Positions 54,845 through 63,862 of a stretch of 64,000 bases of DNA are shown in pieces; within the stretch, counting starts at the first letter, position 1, and every line of letters begins with the position of its first letter. Both the position numbers and the translations under genes were made by a program. The stretch is taken from assembly GCF_000382045.1 (NCBI RefSeq), contig NZ_KB907456.1, positions 305,314 to 369,313 of the forward strand, given 5' to 3'. Below the pieces are notes generated by a model that worked only from the letters and a program-made list of their open reading frames with translations, did not search any database and was not told the DNA's origin. Source of the DNA: Variovorax atrisoli 110B. Its GTDB lineage: Bacteria; Pseudomonadota; Gammaproteobacteria; Burkholderiales; Burkholderiaceae_C.

Positions 54845-55747
54845 CTACAGGCTCGCCAGGTTGTCGTGGGTCTGACGCGCGATGGCCTCGGGCCGGGTGC
54901 GGGTCGCGATGTGGGGTGTGACGATGATGCGCGGATGGCTCCAGAAGGGGTGGGCCGCCGGCAGCGGCTCCTCCACGAAGGCGTCCAGCACGGCGGATGC
55001 GATCTGGCCGCTCTCCAGCGCCGCGAGCAGGTCTTCCTGCACGAGGTGGGCGCCGCGCCCGGCGTTGACCAGGCGCGCGCCGCGCGGCAGTTGAGCGAAC
55101 AGCGACGCATCGAGGATGCCGCGCGTGTCGTCGGTCAGCGGCAGCAGGCAGACCAGGGTGTCGCAGCCGGCCAGGAATTCGGCGCGCGCCGCATCGCCGT
55201 GGAAGGCCTCGATGCCCTCGGGCAGATCGCTCTTGGGGCTGCGGCTCCAGCCGCGCACGCGGTAGCCGATGGCGAGCAGCGCCCGCGCGACCGACTGGCC
55301 CAGCACGCCCAGGCCGGCAATGCCCACGCGGTGGAGCCGGGGCGGCTCGATGGGCGCTTCTTCCCAGGCCGCGCGGCGCTGGCTCTCGAGATAGGAGCCC
55401 ATGTGTCGCTGGCCGTGTACCACGGCCCACGCCACGTAGGCGTTCATGCCGTCGGCCATGTCGGGGTCGACGATGCGGCGCACCGGCACGTCGGGAAGCG
55501 CCGGGTCGCGCGTGATGTGGTCGGTACCCGCTCCCACCGACTGCACCAGCCGCAGGCGGGGCATGCGCGCGAGCAGCCCCGGCGGCGGCGACCAGCAGAC
55601 AACGGCTTCGATCTCGCCGAGCGCGTCCAGCTCCTGCACCTCGGTGTCGATGCGGTGCAGCCGCGCCTGCGGAAAGCGTTCGCGGAAGGCGGGCTGCAGG
55701 TAGCCCATGGCGATCTGGTCGGAAACCAGTGCGATGTCGAGCGTCAT
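54845..55747 (-). CDS. D-2-hydroxyacid dehydrogenase, glyoxylate/hydroxypyruvate reductase A-like
   Basis: 300-residue NAD(P)-dependent enzyme. The substrate Arg region is VQSVGAGTDHITRD; Rossmann motif GIAGLGVLGQSVARAL; catalytic Glu and His are in VEEPLPAAHPFW and TPHIATRTRPEAI. This short form resembles GhrA. It would reduce a 2-ketoacid product. The start at 55747 overlaps the ABC ATPase stop by four bases, so it is transcribed with the transporter. Confidence 0.85.
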   Translation of the reverse strand: MTLDIALVSDQIAMGYLQPAFRERFPQARLHRIDTEVQELDALGEIEAVVCWSPPPGLLARMPRLRLVQSVGAGTDHITRDPALPDVPVRRIVDPDMADGMNAYVAWAVVHGQRHMGSYLESQRRAAWEEAPIEPPRLHRVGIAGLGVLGQSVARALLAIGYRVRGWSRSPKSDLPEGIEAFHGDAARAEFLAGCDTLVCLLPLTDDTRGILDASLFAQLPRGARLVNAGRGAHLVQEDLLAALESGQIASAVLDAFVEEPLPAAHPFWSHPRIIVTPHIATRTRPEAIARQTHDNLASL

Positions 55748-57387
55748 GCGGCCACCGCCTGTTCCGCTGCCGCCGCCGAGAGCCTCGGCTGCGCCTCGAT
55801 CAGCGTGCGCGTGTACGCATGCTGCGGGTTCGCCAGCACCCTGGCGGTCTGGCCGTACTCGACGATCTCGCCGCGCTGCATCACGGCGATGTGGTCGCAC
55901 ATCTCGCCGGCCACCCGCAGGTCGTGCGTGATGAACACCATGGCCAGCTGGAAGCGCTCGCGCACCTCGGCGAAGAGCTTCAGCACCTGGGCCTGCACCG
56001 ATACGTCGAGCGCGGAGACAGGCTCGTCCGCCACCAGCAGCTGCGGCTCCATGGCCAGGGCGCGCGCGATGCCGATGCGCTGGCGCTGGCCGCCGGAGAA
56101 CTCGTGCGGAAAGCGCTCCGCCGCGTCGGGCTTGAGGCCCACCAGCTCCAGCAGCTCCATTGCGCGGGCCATGGCCTGGGCCTTGGGCACGCCCTGGGCG
56201 ATGGGGCCGGCCGCAATGGCCGGGCCGATGCGGTGGCGCGGATTCAGCGAGGCATACGGGTCCTGGAACACCATCTGGATCTTTCCTTGCGACTGCGCCC
56301 GGAACTGCGCGCCCGATTGCAGCGTGCGACCCTTGAACAGCACGCGGCCGCTGTCGAAGGGCGCGAGGCCCACGATGCAGCGGCCCACGGTCGACTTGCC
56401 CGAGCCGGACTCGCCGACCAGCCCCAGCGTCTCGCCGCGGCGCAGCTCGAACGACAGGCCCTTGGCCGCCTCCACCCGGCGGCCCTTGCTGAACAGGCCG
56501 CCGCCGGTCACGTAGGTCTTGCGCAGCTCCTGCACCTGCAGCACATGCTCGACGGGGCGCTGTTCGGCCGGCGCGCGCACCTGGCCGTTCGGAATGGCCG
56601 CGATGAGCTTGCGCGTGTAGGCGTGCTGCGGCCGTGCCAGCACGGCAGAGGCCGGTCCGGCCTCGACCACCTCACCCGTCTGCATCACGACCACCTCGTC
56701 GGCGATCTCGGAGACCACGCCGAAGTCGTGCGTGATGAACAGCACCGCCGTGCCCTTGCGCTGCTGCAGCTCGCGGATGAGCTTCAGGATCTGCGCCTGC
56801 GTGGTCACGTCGAGTGCGGTGGTGGGCTCGTCGCAGATCAGCAGCGCCGGCTCCAGCACCAGCGCACAGGCGATCATCACGCGCTGGCGCTGCCCGCCGG
56901 ACAGGCGGAACGGATAGCTGTCGATCAGCACCTCGGGCTCGGGCAGGCCGACGTCGGCCAGCGCCGCGAGGATGCGCTGGCGCTTCTGCGCGGCCGAGAG
57001 CTTCACATGGGCGTCGAACACCTCGGCGATCTGCTCGCCGATGCGCATCACAGGGTTCAGCGCCGTCATCGGCTCCTGGAACACCATGCCGATGCGCCGG
57101 CCGCGCAGCGTGCGAAGCTGTGCCTCGTCGAGCTGCAGCAGGTCCTGGCCGTCGAAAAGGATGCGGCCGGCCACGGGCTCCACGTGCGGCCGCGGCAGCA
57201 GGCCCATGATGGCGTTGGCGATCATCGACTTGCCGGAGCCCGATTCGCCGACCACGCACAGCGTCTGGCCCGGCAGCAGCTGCAGCGAAGCGCCGCGCAC
57301 CGCCAGTTCGCGGTCGGCCCCCTGGGGCAGGCGGATGTCCAGGCCCTGGACGTCGAGCACGGGAAGTACGAGCTTTTCCATTTTCAT
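55744..57387 (-). CDS. Oligopeptide/dipeptide-type ABC importer, fused double ATPase
   Basis: 547 residues made of two full ATPase domains (DppD-DppF fused, as in GsiA/YejF). First domain: GESGSGKSMIANAIMG, LSGGQRQRVMIACAL, LLICDEPTTALD. Second domain: GESGSGKSTVGRCIVG, FSGGQRQRIGIARAL, LLVADEPVSALD. All catalytic motifs are present. The start at 57387 (MKMEKLVLP) overlaps the permease stop; the much longer frame is an antisense-like extension through both permease genes. Confidence 0.92.
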   Translation of the reverse strand: MKMEKLVLPVLDVQGLDIRLPQGADRELAVRGASLQLLPGQTLCVVGESGSGKSMIANAIMGLLPRPHVEPVAGRILFDGQDLLQLDEAQLRTLRGRRIGMVFQEPMTALNPVMRIGEQIAEVFDAHVKLSAAQKRQRILAALADVGLPEPEVLIDSYPFRLSGGQRQRVMIACALVLEPALLICDEPTTALDVTTQAQILKLIRELQQRKGTAVLFITHDFGVVSEIADEVVVMQTGEVVEAGPASAVLARPQHAYTRKLIAAIPNGQVRAPAEQRPVEHVLQVQELRKTYVTGGGLFSKGRRVEAAKGLSFELRRGETLGLVGESGSGKSTVGRCIVGLAPFDSGRVLFKGRTLQSGAQFRAQSQGKIQMVFQDPYASLNPRHRIGPAIAAGPIAQGVPKAQAMARAMELLELVGLKPDAAERFPHEFSGGQRQRIGIARALAMEPQLLVADEPVSALDVSVQAQVLKLFAEVRERFQLAMVFITHDLRVAGEMCDHIAVMQRGEIVEYGQTARVLANPQHAYTRTLIEAQPRLSAAAAEQAVAA

Positions 57388-58226
57388 TTGCCCCTCCCGT
57401 CGGCGCGCGCGTTGAGGCCGTCGTTCAGGCCTTCGCCGACCAGGTTCAGCGCGAGCACCGTGAGCAGGATGGCCACGCCCGGGAACACCGCCATCCACCA
57501 GGCCTGACGCAGCACCGTGCGCGCCGAGCCGACCATGTAGCCCCAGCTCATCTGGTTGGGGTCGCCCAGGCCCAGGAAGCTCAGGCTGGATTCGAGCAGG
57601 ATGGCCGTGGCCACCATCAGCGAGGCCATCACCACGATGGGCGAGGCGGCGTTGGGCAGGATCTGCGTGAGGATGATGCGCGGCGTCGACTGGCCCGCCA
57701 GCTGGGCCGCTGCCACGAAGTCGCGCTGGCGCAGCGTCAGGAACTCGCTGCGCACCAGCCGCGCCACCGGCGGCCACGACACGATCGCGATGGCCGTGAC
57801 GATCGACTGCACCGAGGGCTGGAAGATGGCCACCAGCACGATGGCCAGCGCGAAGCTCGGGATGGCCTGGAACAGCTCGGTGAAGCGCATCAGCGTGGCG
57901 TCGATCCAGCCGCCGAAGTAGCCCGAGACGGCGCCGATGCTCACGCCGATCAGCAGCGAGACCACCGTGGACACCACGCCGATCAGCAGCGAGACGCGCG
58001 CGCCGGTGACGATGCCCGACAGGATGTCGCGGCCCATGGTGTCGGTGCCCAGGAGCAGGCCCTGTTCCGCCATGGGCGCCGCGAAGGGCGTGCCGACCAT
58101 GTCCCAGGGGTTGTTCTGTGCGACGAAGGGCCCGAGGGCCGTGACCAGCGCCACCAGCATCAGCACGATCAGGCCGAAGACCGCGCCCTTGTTGCGGCTG
58201 AAGCGCCGCCAGAATTTGCTTTTCAT
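57384..58226 (-). CDS. ABC importer permease, DppC-type
   Basis: 280-residue permease with an N-terminal cytoplasmic segment (WRRFSRNKGAVFGLIVLMLVALVTALGP) and about six helices. The coupling loop is RQRDFVAAAQLAGQSTPRIILTQILPN. Partner of the upstream DppB-type permease (15-bp gap). Confidence 0.92.
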   Translation of the reverse strand: MKSKFWRRFSRNKGAVFGLIVLMLVALVTALGPFVAQNNPWDMVGTPFAAPMAEQGLLLGTDTMGRDILSGIVTGARVSLLIGVVSTVVSLLIGVSIGAVSGYFGGWIDATLMRFTELFQAIPSFALAIVLVAIFQPSVQSIVTAIAIVSWPPVARLVRSEFLTLRQRDFVAAAQLAGQSTPRIILTQILPNAASPIVVMASLMVATAILLESSLSFLGLGDPNQMSWGYMVGSARTVLRQAWWMAVFPGVAILLTVLALNLVGEGLNDGLNARADGRGK

Positions 58227-58241
58227 GAAGGGCTCCTTGGC

Positions 58242-59216
58242 TCAGCTCAGCTCGATGCGGGGATCGACGAGCGTGTAGACGAAGTCGGTGATCAGGTTGA
58301 ACAGCACGGCCATGGCCGCGGTGAACAGGAAGCAGCCGAGCAGCAGGTTGTAGTCGCGCTGCAGCAGCGCGTCGAACATGAGCCGGCCGATGCCGGGCCA
58401 GGCGAACACCGTCTCGGTGAGCACGGCGCCGCCGATCATTCCGCCGGCCTGGATACCGGCGAGCGTGACCACCGGCAGCAGCGCGTTGCGCAGGATGTGC
58501 TTGCGCTGGATGCGTCCGGGCGCCACGCCCTTGGCGCGCGCGGTCTTCACGAAGTCCATCTGCGCGACTTCCAGCATGGAGGCGCGCGTCATGCGCGCAT
58601 AGACCGCCATGTAGAACAGCGCCAGCGTGAGCGAAGGCAGGATCAGGTGCTTGGCGATGTCCAGCGCCTTGTCGATGCCCGTGAGGTCCGCGCCCACGGT
58701 GAAGAAGCCGAAGGCGGGCAGCAGGTCGAGCTGCACCGTGAAGAGCAGCACCGCCATCATCGCCAGCCAGTAGAGAGGCGTTGCGTAGAACACCAGCGCG
58801 ACCACGGTGATGAGGCTGTCCTGCCACTTGCCCGCGTTGCGGCTCGCCAGCGCGCCCAGCACGATGCCGAACAGCAGCGAGAGCCCGAAGGCCGTGCCCG
58901 TCAGCAGCAGCGTGGCGGGCAGGCGCTGCAGGATCAGGTCGACCACGGGCTGCTGCTGGCGGTAGGAGAAGCCCAGGTCGAGCTTGAGCACGTGGCCCAG
59001 GTAGTTGCCGAGCTGCACGGGCAGCGGCTGGTCGAGGCCGAACTGCTGGCGCAGCTGGGCCACGAACTGCGCGTCGGACGCGCCGGCCTCGCCGGCCATG
59101 ACGGACACCGGATCGCCCGGCGCCGCGCGAACCAGCAGGAAGTTGACGGTGGCGATCACCAGCAGGGCCATCAGGCCCTGCAGCAGCCGCACGGACATGA
59201 ACTGCAGTCGTTTCAT
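58242..59216 (-). CDS. ABC importer permease, DppB-type
   Basis: 324-residue permease with six helices; N-terminal MALLVIATVNFLLVRAAPGDP and coupling segment EVAQMDFVKTARAKGVAPGRIQRKHILRN are standard for DppB. A 77-bp spacer separates it from the binding-protein gene. Confidence 0.92.
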   Translation of the reverse strand: MKRLQFMSVRLLQGLMALLVIATVNFLLVRAAPGDPVSVMAGEAGASDAQFVAQLRQQFGLDQPLPVQLGNYLGHVLKLDLGFSYRQQQPVVDLILQRLPATLLLTGTAFGLSLLFGIVLGALASRNAGKWQDSLITVVALVFYATPLYWLAMMAVLLFTVQLDLLPAFGFFTVGADLTGIDKALDIAKHLILPSLTLALFYMAVYARMTRASMLEVAQMDFVKTARAKGVAPGRIQRKHILRNALLPVVTLAGIQAGGMIGGAVLTETVFAWPGIGRLMFDALLQRDYNLLLGCFLFTAAMAVLFNLITDFVYTLVDPRIELS

Positions 59217-59293
59217 GGCAAGCTCGATTCGGGCATGCGGTGGCCCGGCCCATCAGGTCGGCATGGCCCGGCGCCGCACGCGGGGGAGGGAGG

Positions 59294-60856
59294 TCAGGCC
59301 AGCTTGACGCGGCCCAGGCTGTCGTTCAGGCCGATGCCGGAGGACACCACGTTCTGGATCTTGGTGCGGTACAGCGTCGGGAAGTTGATCTCGTGCAGCC
59401 AGGCCACGGGCACCTCGTCGACCAGCAGCTTCTGCACTTCCAGGTAGATCGCGCGGCGCTTGGCCGGGTCGCTCTCGCGCGCACCGGCGGCGAACAGCTC
59501 GTCGACCTTGGGGTTGGAGTAGCCGGCCACGTTGTTGAAGGGCGAGCCCTTGGCGATGTTGTCGCTGGTGTAGTTGCGTGCCACGCCGAGCGCCGGGTCG
59601 CCGTACTGGTAGACGTAGGTGAAGGCCAGGTCGAAGTCCCACTCGCTGTTGCGCTGGTTCCAGCCGGCCACGTCGGTGGCGACCATCTCGATCTTGATGC
59701 CGGCCTGCGTGAGGTTCTGGCGCACGATCTCGGCCTGGCGCTGCCACGATTCGCCGTAGGGCAGCGGCAGCAGGCGCAGCGTCTCGCCCTTGTAGCCCGA
59801 TTCGGACAGCAGCTTCTTGGCCTTGGCGAGGTCGCGCGGGTACTTGGTCACCTCGTCGCTGGCGTAGGCGATGTGGCTGTTGAACGGGCCGGTGGCCGGC
59901 TTGGCGTAGCCGTACCAGGCGACCTTGGCCATGGCCTCGCGGTCGATGGCGGTCCACACGGCCTGGCGGAACTTCACGTTGTTCATGGGCGCCGTGCGGT
60001 TGTTCATCCACAGCCAGCTGTGCGGCGCGAAGAACTCCCAGCCCTTGGTGGTCACGGCCGCGCCCGGCAGCTTGGCCAGGCGGCCCACGTCGAAGTACTC
60101 CACCGTGCCGCCCGGGGCGATGTCGACCTTGCCCGACTCGAAAGCCGCGGCGCGCGCGGCCGCGTCGGGGATGACGTGGAAATACACGCTCTCCACGCTC
60201 ACGACGCCGGGCTGGTGGTAGTTCTCGTTGGCCACGAGATTGATGTAGGACCCCTTGACCCATTCCTTGAACTTGAGCGGGCCCGTACCGATAGGGGTGG
60301 CGTTGGCGGGGTTGGTCGCGAAGTCGGTGCCTTCGTAGATGTGCTTGGGCACCATCGGCATGGTGCCGTTCTCGAAGATGCCCATGAAGGGGCCGAAGGG
60401 CTGCTTGAGCTTGAACTCCACGGTGAGCGGGTCGAGCGCCTTGATCGATTCCACCTGCGCCAGGCTGGCGCGGAAGCGCGCGTGCGTCTTGCGCAGGAAC
60501 ACGTCGCACGAGAACACCACGTCGTCGGCGGTGAAGGGCTTGCCGTCGTGCCACTTGACGTTGGGCTTGAGCTTGAAGACGTAGGTCTTGCTGTCCGCGC
60601 TCACGGTCCACGAAGTGGCGAGCTGCGGCTGGGGCTCGAGCTTCTCGTTGTAGCGCAGCAGGCCTTCGTAGATGTTGCCGGCGATCAGCTGCGTGGGGCC
60701 GTTCTGCACGATGCCCATCATCAGGCCGGGCGGCTCGGGCTGCACCAGCACGTTGACGACACCCTTCCTGGCCTGCGCCAGGCTGTGCAGGGGCACCCCG
60801 GCGATGGACAGGCCTAGGGCGGCGGAGCCGGCTTGGATCAGGTTGCGGCGTTTCAT
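59294..60856 (-). CDS. ABC importer substrate-binding protein, family 5
   Basis: 520 residues. A twin-arginine-like leader (MKRRNLIQAGSAALGLSIAG) ends near LAQA. The SBP_bac_5 fold is evident in LATSWTVSADSKTYVFKLKPNVKWHDGKPFTADDVVFS and the later GYKGETLRLLPLPYGE. The family takes peptides, opines, nickel or amine derivatives; substrate here is unknown but the neighbours suggest a nitrogenous compound. First gene of the transporter part of the minus-strand run. Confidence 0.9.
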   Translation of the reverse strand: MKRRNLIQAGSAALGLSIAGVPLHSLAQARKGVVNVLVQPEPPGLMMGIVQNGPTQLIAGNIYEGLLRYNEKLEPQPQLATSWTVSADSKTYVFKLKPNVKWHDGKPFTADDVVFSCDVFLRKTHARFRASLAQVESIKALDPLTVEFKLKQPFGPFMGIFENGTMPMVPKHIYEGTDFATNPANATPIGTGPLKFKEWVKGSYINLVANENYHQPGVVSVESVYFHVIPDAAARAAAFESGKVDIAPGGTVEYFDVGRLAKLPGAAVTTKGWEFFAPHSWLWMNNRTAPMNNVKFRQAVWTAIDREAMAKVAWYGYAKPATGPFNSHIAYASDEVTKYPRDLAKAKKLLSESGYKGETLRLLPLPYGESWQRQAEIVRQNLTQAGIKIEMVATDVAGWNQRNSEWDFDLAFTYVYQYGDPALGVARNYTSDNIAKGSPFNNVAGYSNPKVDELFAAGARESDPAKRRAIYLEVQKLLVDEVPVAWLHEINFPTLYRTKIQNVVSSGIGLNDSLGRVKLA

Positions 60857-60904
60857 CGGAGCGGACCTTTCGAAGTGGGTAGGGCAGTGAAGAACGGGTG
60901 AATC

Positions 60905-61717
60905 TCAGTCGCGGAAGGAGGCCGGGCTGGCCGGGGCCAGGCGCTGCAGGAGCGCGCGCCATTCGCGGGCGTAGGGGTCGTGCGGTGCGGAGGCGAGGCG
61001 GTTGGTGTCGCCGCTTTCGTACTGGCGCGCGGTCAGCTCGCAGACCTCCTCGGGCACCGGGTGCACGGCCTGGCCGGTGCCCTGGATGGCGACCTGCACG
61101 CGGCAGGCGCGCTCCAGGTTGTGCATCAGGATGAAGGCCTCGGCCACGCTGCGGCCCAGCGTGATCAGGCCGTGGTTGCGCAGGATCAGTGCGCGGGAAG
61201 TCGGGCCCAGGTCGGCGACCAGGCGCTCGCGCTCCTCGTGGTTGAGCGCGATCCCCTCGAACTCGTGGTACGTCACGCGGTTGTGGAACTGCAGCGCCCA
61301 CTGGTTGCACGGCTGCAGCCCGCCGGCCAGCGAGGACACCGCGACACCGGCGACGGTGTGGGTGTGCAGCACGCAGACCGCGTCATGGCGCGCGGCATGC
61401 ACCGCGCTGTGGATCGTGAAGCCGGCCGGATTCACGTCGTATTCGGAGGGCTCGACGATGTTGCCGTCCAGGTCGATCTTCACGAGCGAGGACGCCGTGA
61501 TGTCGCGAAACAGCATGCCGAAGGGGTTGATCAGGAACTGGTCCGTGGTGCCGGGCACGCGCGCGGAGATGTGGGTGTAGATGCTGTCGTCCATCCCGTA
61601 GAGGGCGACGAGTCGGTAGGCGGCTGCCAGGTCCTGCCGGAGCTGGCGCTCCGCGGCCGTCATGGGCGGGCGGGCGCTGCCGCGTACGTCCGGGATGCTT
61701 CGTTCTGCTGTTTCCAT
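60905..61717 (-). CDS. Class II aldolase/adducin family protein
   Basis: 270 residues with the zinc-binding pattern of fuculose-aldolase-like proteins: LHTHTVAGVAVSSL and a later ILRNHGLITLGRSVAEAF, plus YTHISARVPGTTDQFLINPFG near the N-terminus. Many proteins of this branch have no proven aldolase role. It is 48 bp upstream of the binding-protein gene and leads the minus-strand run; the divergent spacer to etfB is 386 bp. Confidence 0.85.
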   Translation of the reverse strand: METAERSIPDVRGSARPPMTAAERQLRQDLAAAYRLVALYGMDDSIYTHISARVPGTTDQFLINPFGMLFRDITASSLVKIDLDGNIVEPSEYDVNPAGFTIHSAVHAARHDAVCVLHTHTVAGVAVSSLAGGLQPCNQWALQFHNRVTYHEFEGIALNHEERERLVADLGPTSRALILRNHGLITLGRSVAEAFILMHNLERACRVQVAIQGTGQAVHPVPEEVCELTARQYESGDTNRLASAPHDPYAREWRALLQRLAPASPASFRD

Positions 61718-62103
61718 TGAATCTCCGAAGATCGACTGTCAGCTGTCGACAGTATTCATCTTGCAGGTTGCGTGCCAGCCCAGACATCGGCGAAAACCCG
61801 GAAATCGGGGCAGATGGCGCCTTGGCGGAGTTGCGCGTGCACCGAGAGCGGGCGCGGTTCTCGATTTGCGTGCAAGCCGCACAGCACGATGGCGCGGATG
61901 CTCCGCGCTGGCGGCCTCACAATATCTTTGTCGGCCGAAAGGCTCAGTGCTTCGACGCTGCCTTATAATCACGAAAAAGCACGATCGTTCTTTTTTATGG
62001 CGCCAGCGCCAGCGGGAAGAATGGAGAGGCGGCAAAGGTCGCGCCCTAGAATGACCGGTTTGCCCTCGAAGCCCCCTTTTTGCAATCCAATGGAGTCAAG
62101 TCA
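61718..62103. promoter_or_regulatory. Divergent spacer between the aldolase-like gene and etfB
   Basis: 386 bp without a credible gene. Two local features stand out: TATAAT at 61964-61969, a good -10 for etfB without a clear -35, and the palindrome annotated separately at 61974-61995. The left half (61718-61900) shows nothing I can name. Confidence 0.6.
61974..61995. promoter_or_regulatory. Near-perfect 22-bp palindrome over the etf start region
   Basis: Bases 61974-61995 form a dyad centred between 61984 and 61985: ACGATCGT core (61981-61988), one mismatched pair, then G-C and five A-T pairs on each side; ten of eleven pairs match. It begins 5 bp after TATAAT (61964-61969), so it covers the expected transcription start, where a bound repressor would block initiation. 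A TetR- or MarR-type site is likely; the regulator is not in the window. Confidence 0.55.
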
Positions 62104-62853
62104 ATGAAGGTTCTTGTGCCTGTCAAACGGGTCGTCGATTACAACGTGAAGGTGCGCGTGAAGAGCGACGGCACCGGAGTGGACATTGCCAACGTCAAGA
62201 TGAGCATGAACCCCTTCGACGAGATCGCCGTTGAAGAAGCGGTCCGGCTGAAGGAAAAGGGCGTGGTCACCGAAGTGATCGCCGTCTCCTGCGGCGACGC
62301 CAAGAGCCAGGAAACCCTGCGCACCGCCATGGCCATCGGCGCCGACCGCGGCATCCTGGTGGAAACCGCTGAAGAACTGCAGCCCCTGGCCGTGGCCAAG
62401 CTGCTGAAGGCCCTGGTCGACAAGGAACAGCCCCAGCTCATCATCCTGGGCAAGCAGGCCATCGACGACGACGCCAACCAGACTGGCCAGATGCTGGCTG
62501 CGCTGGCCGACCTGCCTCAAGCCACCTTCGCCTCCAAGGTCGAAGTCGCCGGCGACAAGGCCACGGTGACCCGTGAAGTCGACGGCGGTTTGGAAACTGT
62601 CGCGCTCACGCTGCCCGCAGTCATCACCACCGACCTGCGCCTGAACGAGCCGCGTTATGTGACGCTGCCCAACATCATGAAGGCCAAGAAGAAGCAGCTG
62701 GACACGGTCAAGCCCGAGGACCTGGGCGTGGACGTGAAGCCTCGCCTGAAGACCCTGAAGGTCGCTGAGCCGCCCAAGCGTGGTGCCGGCATCAAGGTGC
62801 CGGATGTTGCAACGCTGGTGGACAAACTGAAGAACGAAGCGAAGGTGATCTGA
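62104..62853 (+). CDS. etfB: Electron transfer flavoprotein, beta subunit
   Basis: 249 residues starting MKVLVPVKRVVDYNVKVRVK; ETF-beta signature in VALTLPAVITTDLRLNEPRYVTLPNIMKAKKK. With the alpha subunit it carries electrons from acyl-CoA and other dehydrogenases to ETF-ubiquinone oxidoreductase. The start at 62104 is preferred over the upstream in-frame ATG at 62080. The alpha gene starts 2 bp after this stop. Confidence 0.96.
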   Translation: MKVLVPVKRVVDYNVKVRVKSDGTGVDIANVKMSMNPFDEIAVEEAVRLKEKGVVTEVIAVSCGDAKSQETLRTAMAIGADRGILVETAEELQPLAVAKLLKALVDKEQPQLIILGKQAIDDDANQTGQMLAALADLPQATFASKVEVAGDKATVTREVDGGLETVALTLPAVITTDLRLNEPRYVTLPNIMKAKKKQLDTVKPEDLGVDVKPRLKTLKVAEPPKRGAGIKVPDVATLVDKLKNEAKVI

Positions 62854-62855
62854 AC

Positions 62856-63788
62856 ATGACCGCACTTGTTATTGCCGAACACGACCACGCCAGCATCAAG
62901 CCGGCCACCCTCAACACCGTGACCGCAGCCCTGGCCTGCGGCGGCGACGTCCACGTGCTGGTGGCCGGCGCCAATGCCGCCGAAGCAGCCAAGGCGGCTG
63001 CCCAGATCGCTGGTGTCTCGAAGGTCATCGCAGCCGACAGCCCGAGCCTGGCCGAGAACCTCGCCGAGAACGTCGCAGCCCAGGTGCTGGCCATTGCCGG
63101 CAGCTACAGCCACATCCTGTTCCCCTCGACCGCCAACGGCAAGAACGTCGCTCCGCGCGTGGCCGCCAAGCTGGACGTGGCGCAGATCAGCGACATCACG
63201 GCCGTGGTGAGCGCCGACACCTTCGAGCGTCCGATCTATGCCGGTAACGCCATCGCCACCGTGCAGAGCAGCGATGCCACCAAGGTGATCACCGTTCGTA
63301 CGACTGGTTTCGATGCCGCAGCCGCCACGGGTGGCAGCGCAGCCGTCGAATCGGCTGCAGGCGTGGCAGACAGCGGCAAGAGCAGCTTCGTGGGCCGTGA
63401 AGTCACCAAGAGCGAGCGTCCTGAGCTGACCGCCGCCAAGATCATCGTCTCGGGCGGCCGTGCCCTGGGCAGCGCCGAGAAGTTCACCGAAGTGATGGCA
63501 CCCCTGGCCGACAAGCTCAACGCAGGCCTCGGCGCCAGCCGTGCAGCCGTCGACGCGGGCTACGCCCCCAACGACTGGCAGGTGGGCCAGACGGGCAAGA
63601 TCGTCGCGCCCCAGCTGTACATCGCAGCGGGCATCTCGGGCGCTATCCAGCATCTGGCCGGCATGAAGGACTCCAAGGTGATCGTGGCGATCAACAAGGA
63701 CGAAGAAGCCCCGATCTTCTCGGTGGCCGACTACGGCCTCGTGGCCGACCTGTTCACGGCCGTGCCGGAACTGGTGAAAGCGCTCTGA
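62856..63788 (+). CDS. etfA: Electron transfer flavoprotein, alpha subunit
   Basis: 310 residues. The FAD-binding C-terminal domain is evident in PQLYIAAGISGAIQHLAGMKDSKVIVAINKDEEAPIFSVADYGLVADLF. It forms the ETF heterodimer with the beta subunit immediately upstream. A strong terminator follows, before the acyl-CoA dehydrogenase gene. Confidence 0.96.
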   Translation: MTALVIAEHDHASIKPATLNTVTAALACGGDVHVLVAGANAAEAAKAAAQIAGVSKVIAADSPSLAENLAENVAAQVLAIAGSYSHILFPSTANGKNVAPRVAAKLDVAQISDITAVVSADTFERPIYAGNAIATVQSSDATKVITVRTTGFDAAAATGGSAAVESAAGVADSGKSSFVGREVTKSERPELTAAKIIVSGGRALGSAEKFTEVMAPLADKLNAGLGASRAAVDAGYAPNDWQVGQTGKIVAPQLYIAAGISGAIQHLAGMKDSKVIVAINKDEEAPIFSVADYGLVADLFTAVPELVKAL

Positions 63789-63810
63789 TCGCATCGCTGC
63801 ACTGAGCCAG

Positions 63811-63835
63811 AGGGCATCGTTCGCGATGCCCTTTT
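63811..63835 (+). terminator. Rho-independent terminator after etfA
   Basis: AGGGCATCG (63811-63819) pairs perfectly with CGATGCCCT (63824-63832) around a TTCG tetraloop, followed by TTT. It lies between etfA and the acyl-CoA dehydrogenase gene; partial read-through would still allow co-expression. Confidence 0.85.
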
Positions 63836-63862
63836 CGTATCCGCTGTATCTGGAGACATGAC

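Noticed and set aside
55744..59253. 1169-codon minus-strand frame suggesting a permease-ATPase fusion
   Set aside because: Only the part from 57387 downstream is the real ATPase. The upstream part is an out-of-frame reading of the two permease genes, which have their own good starts and stops.
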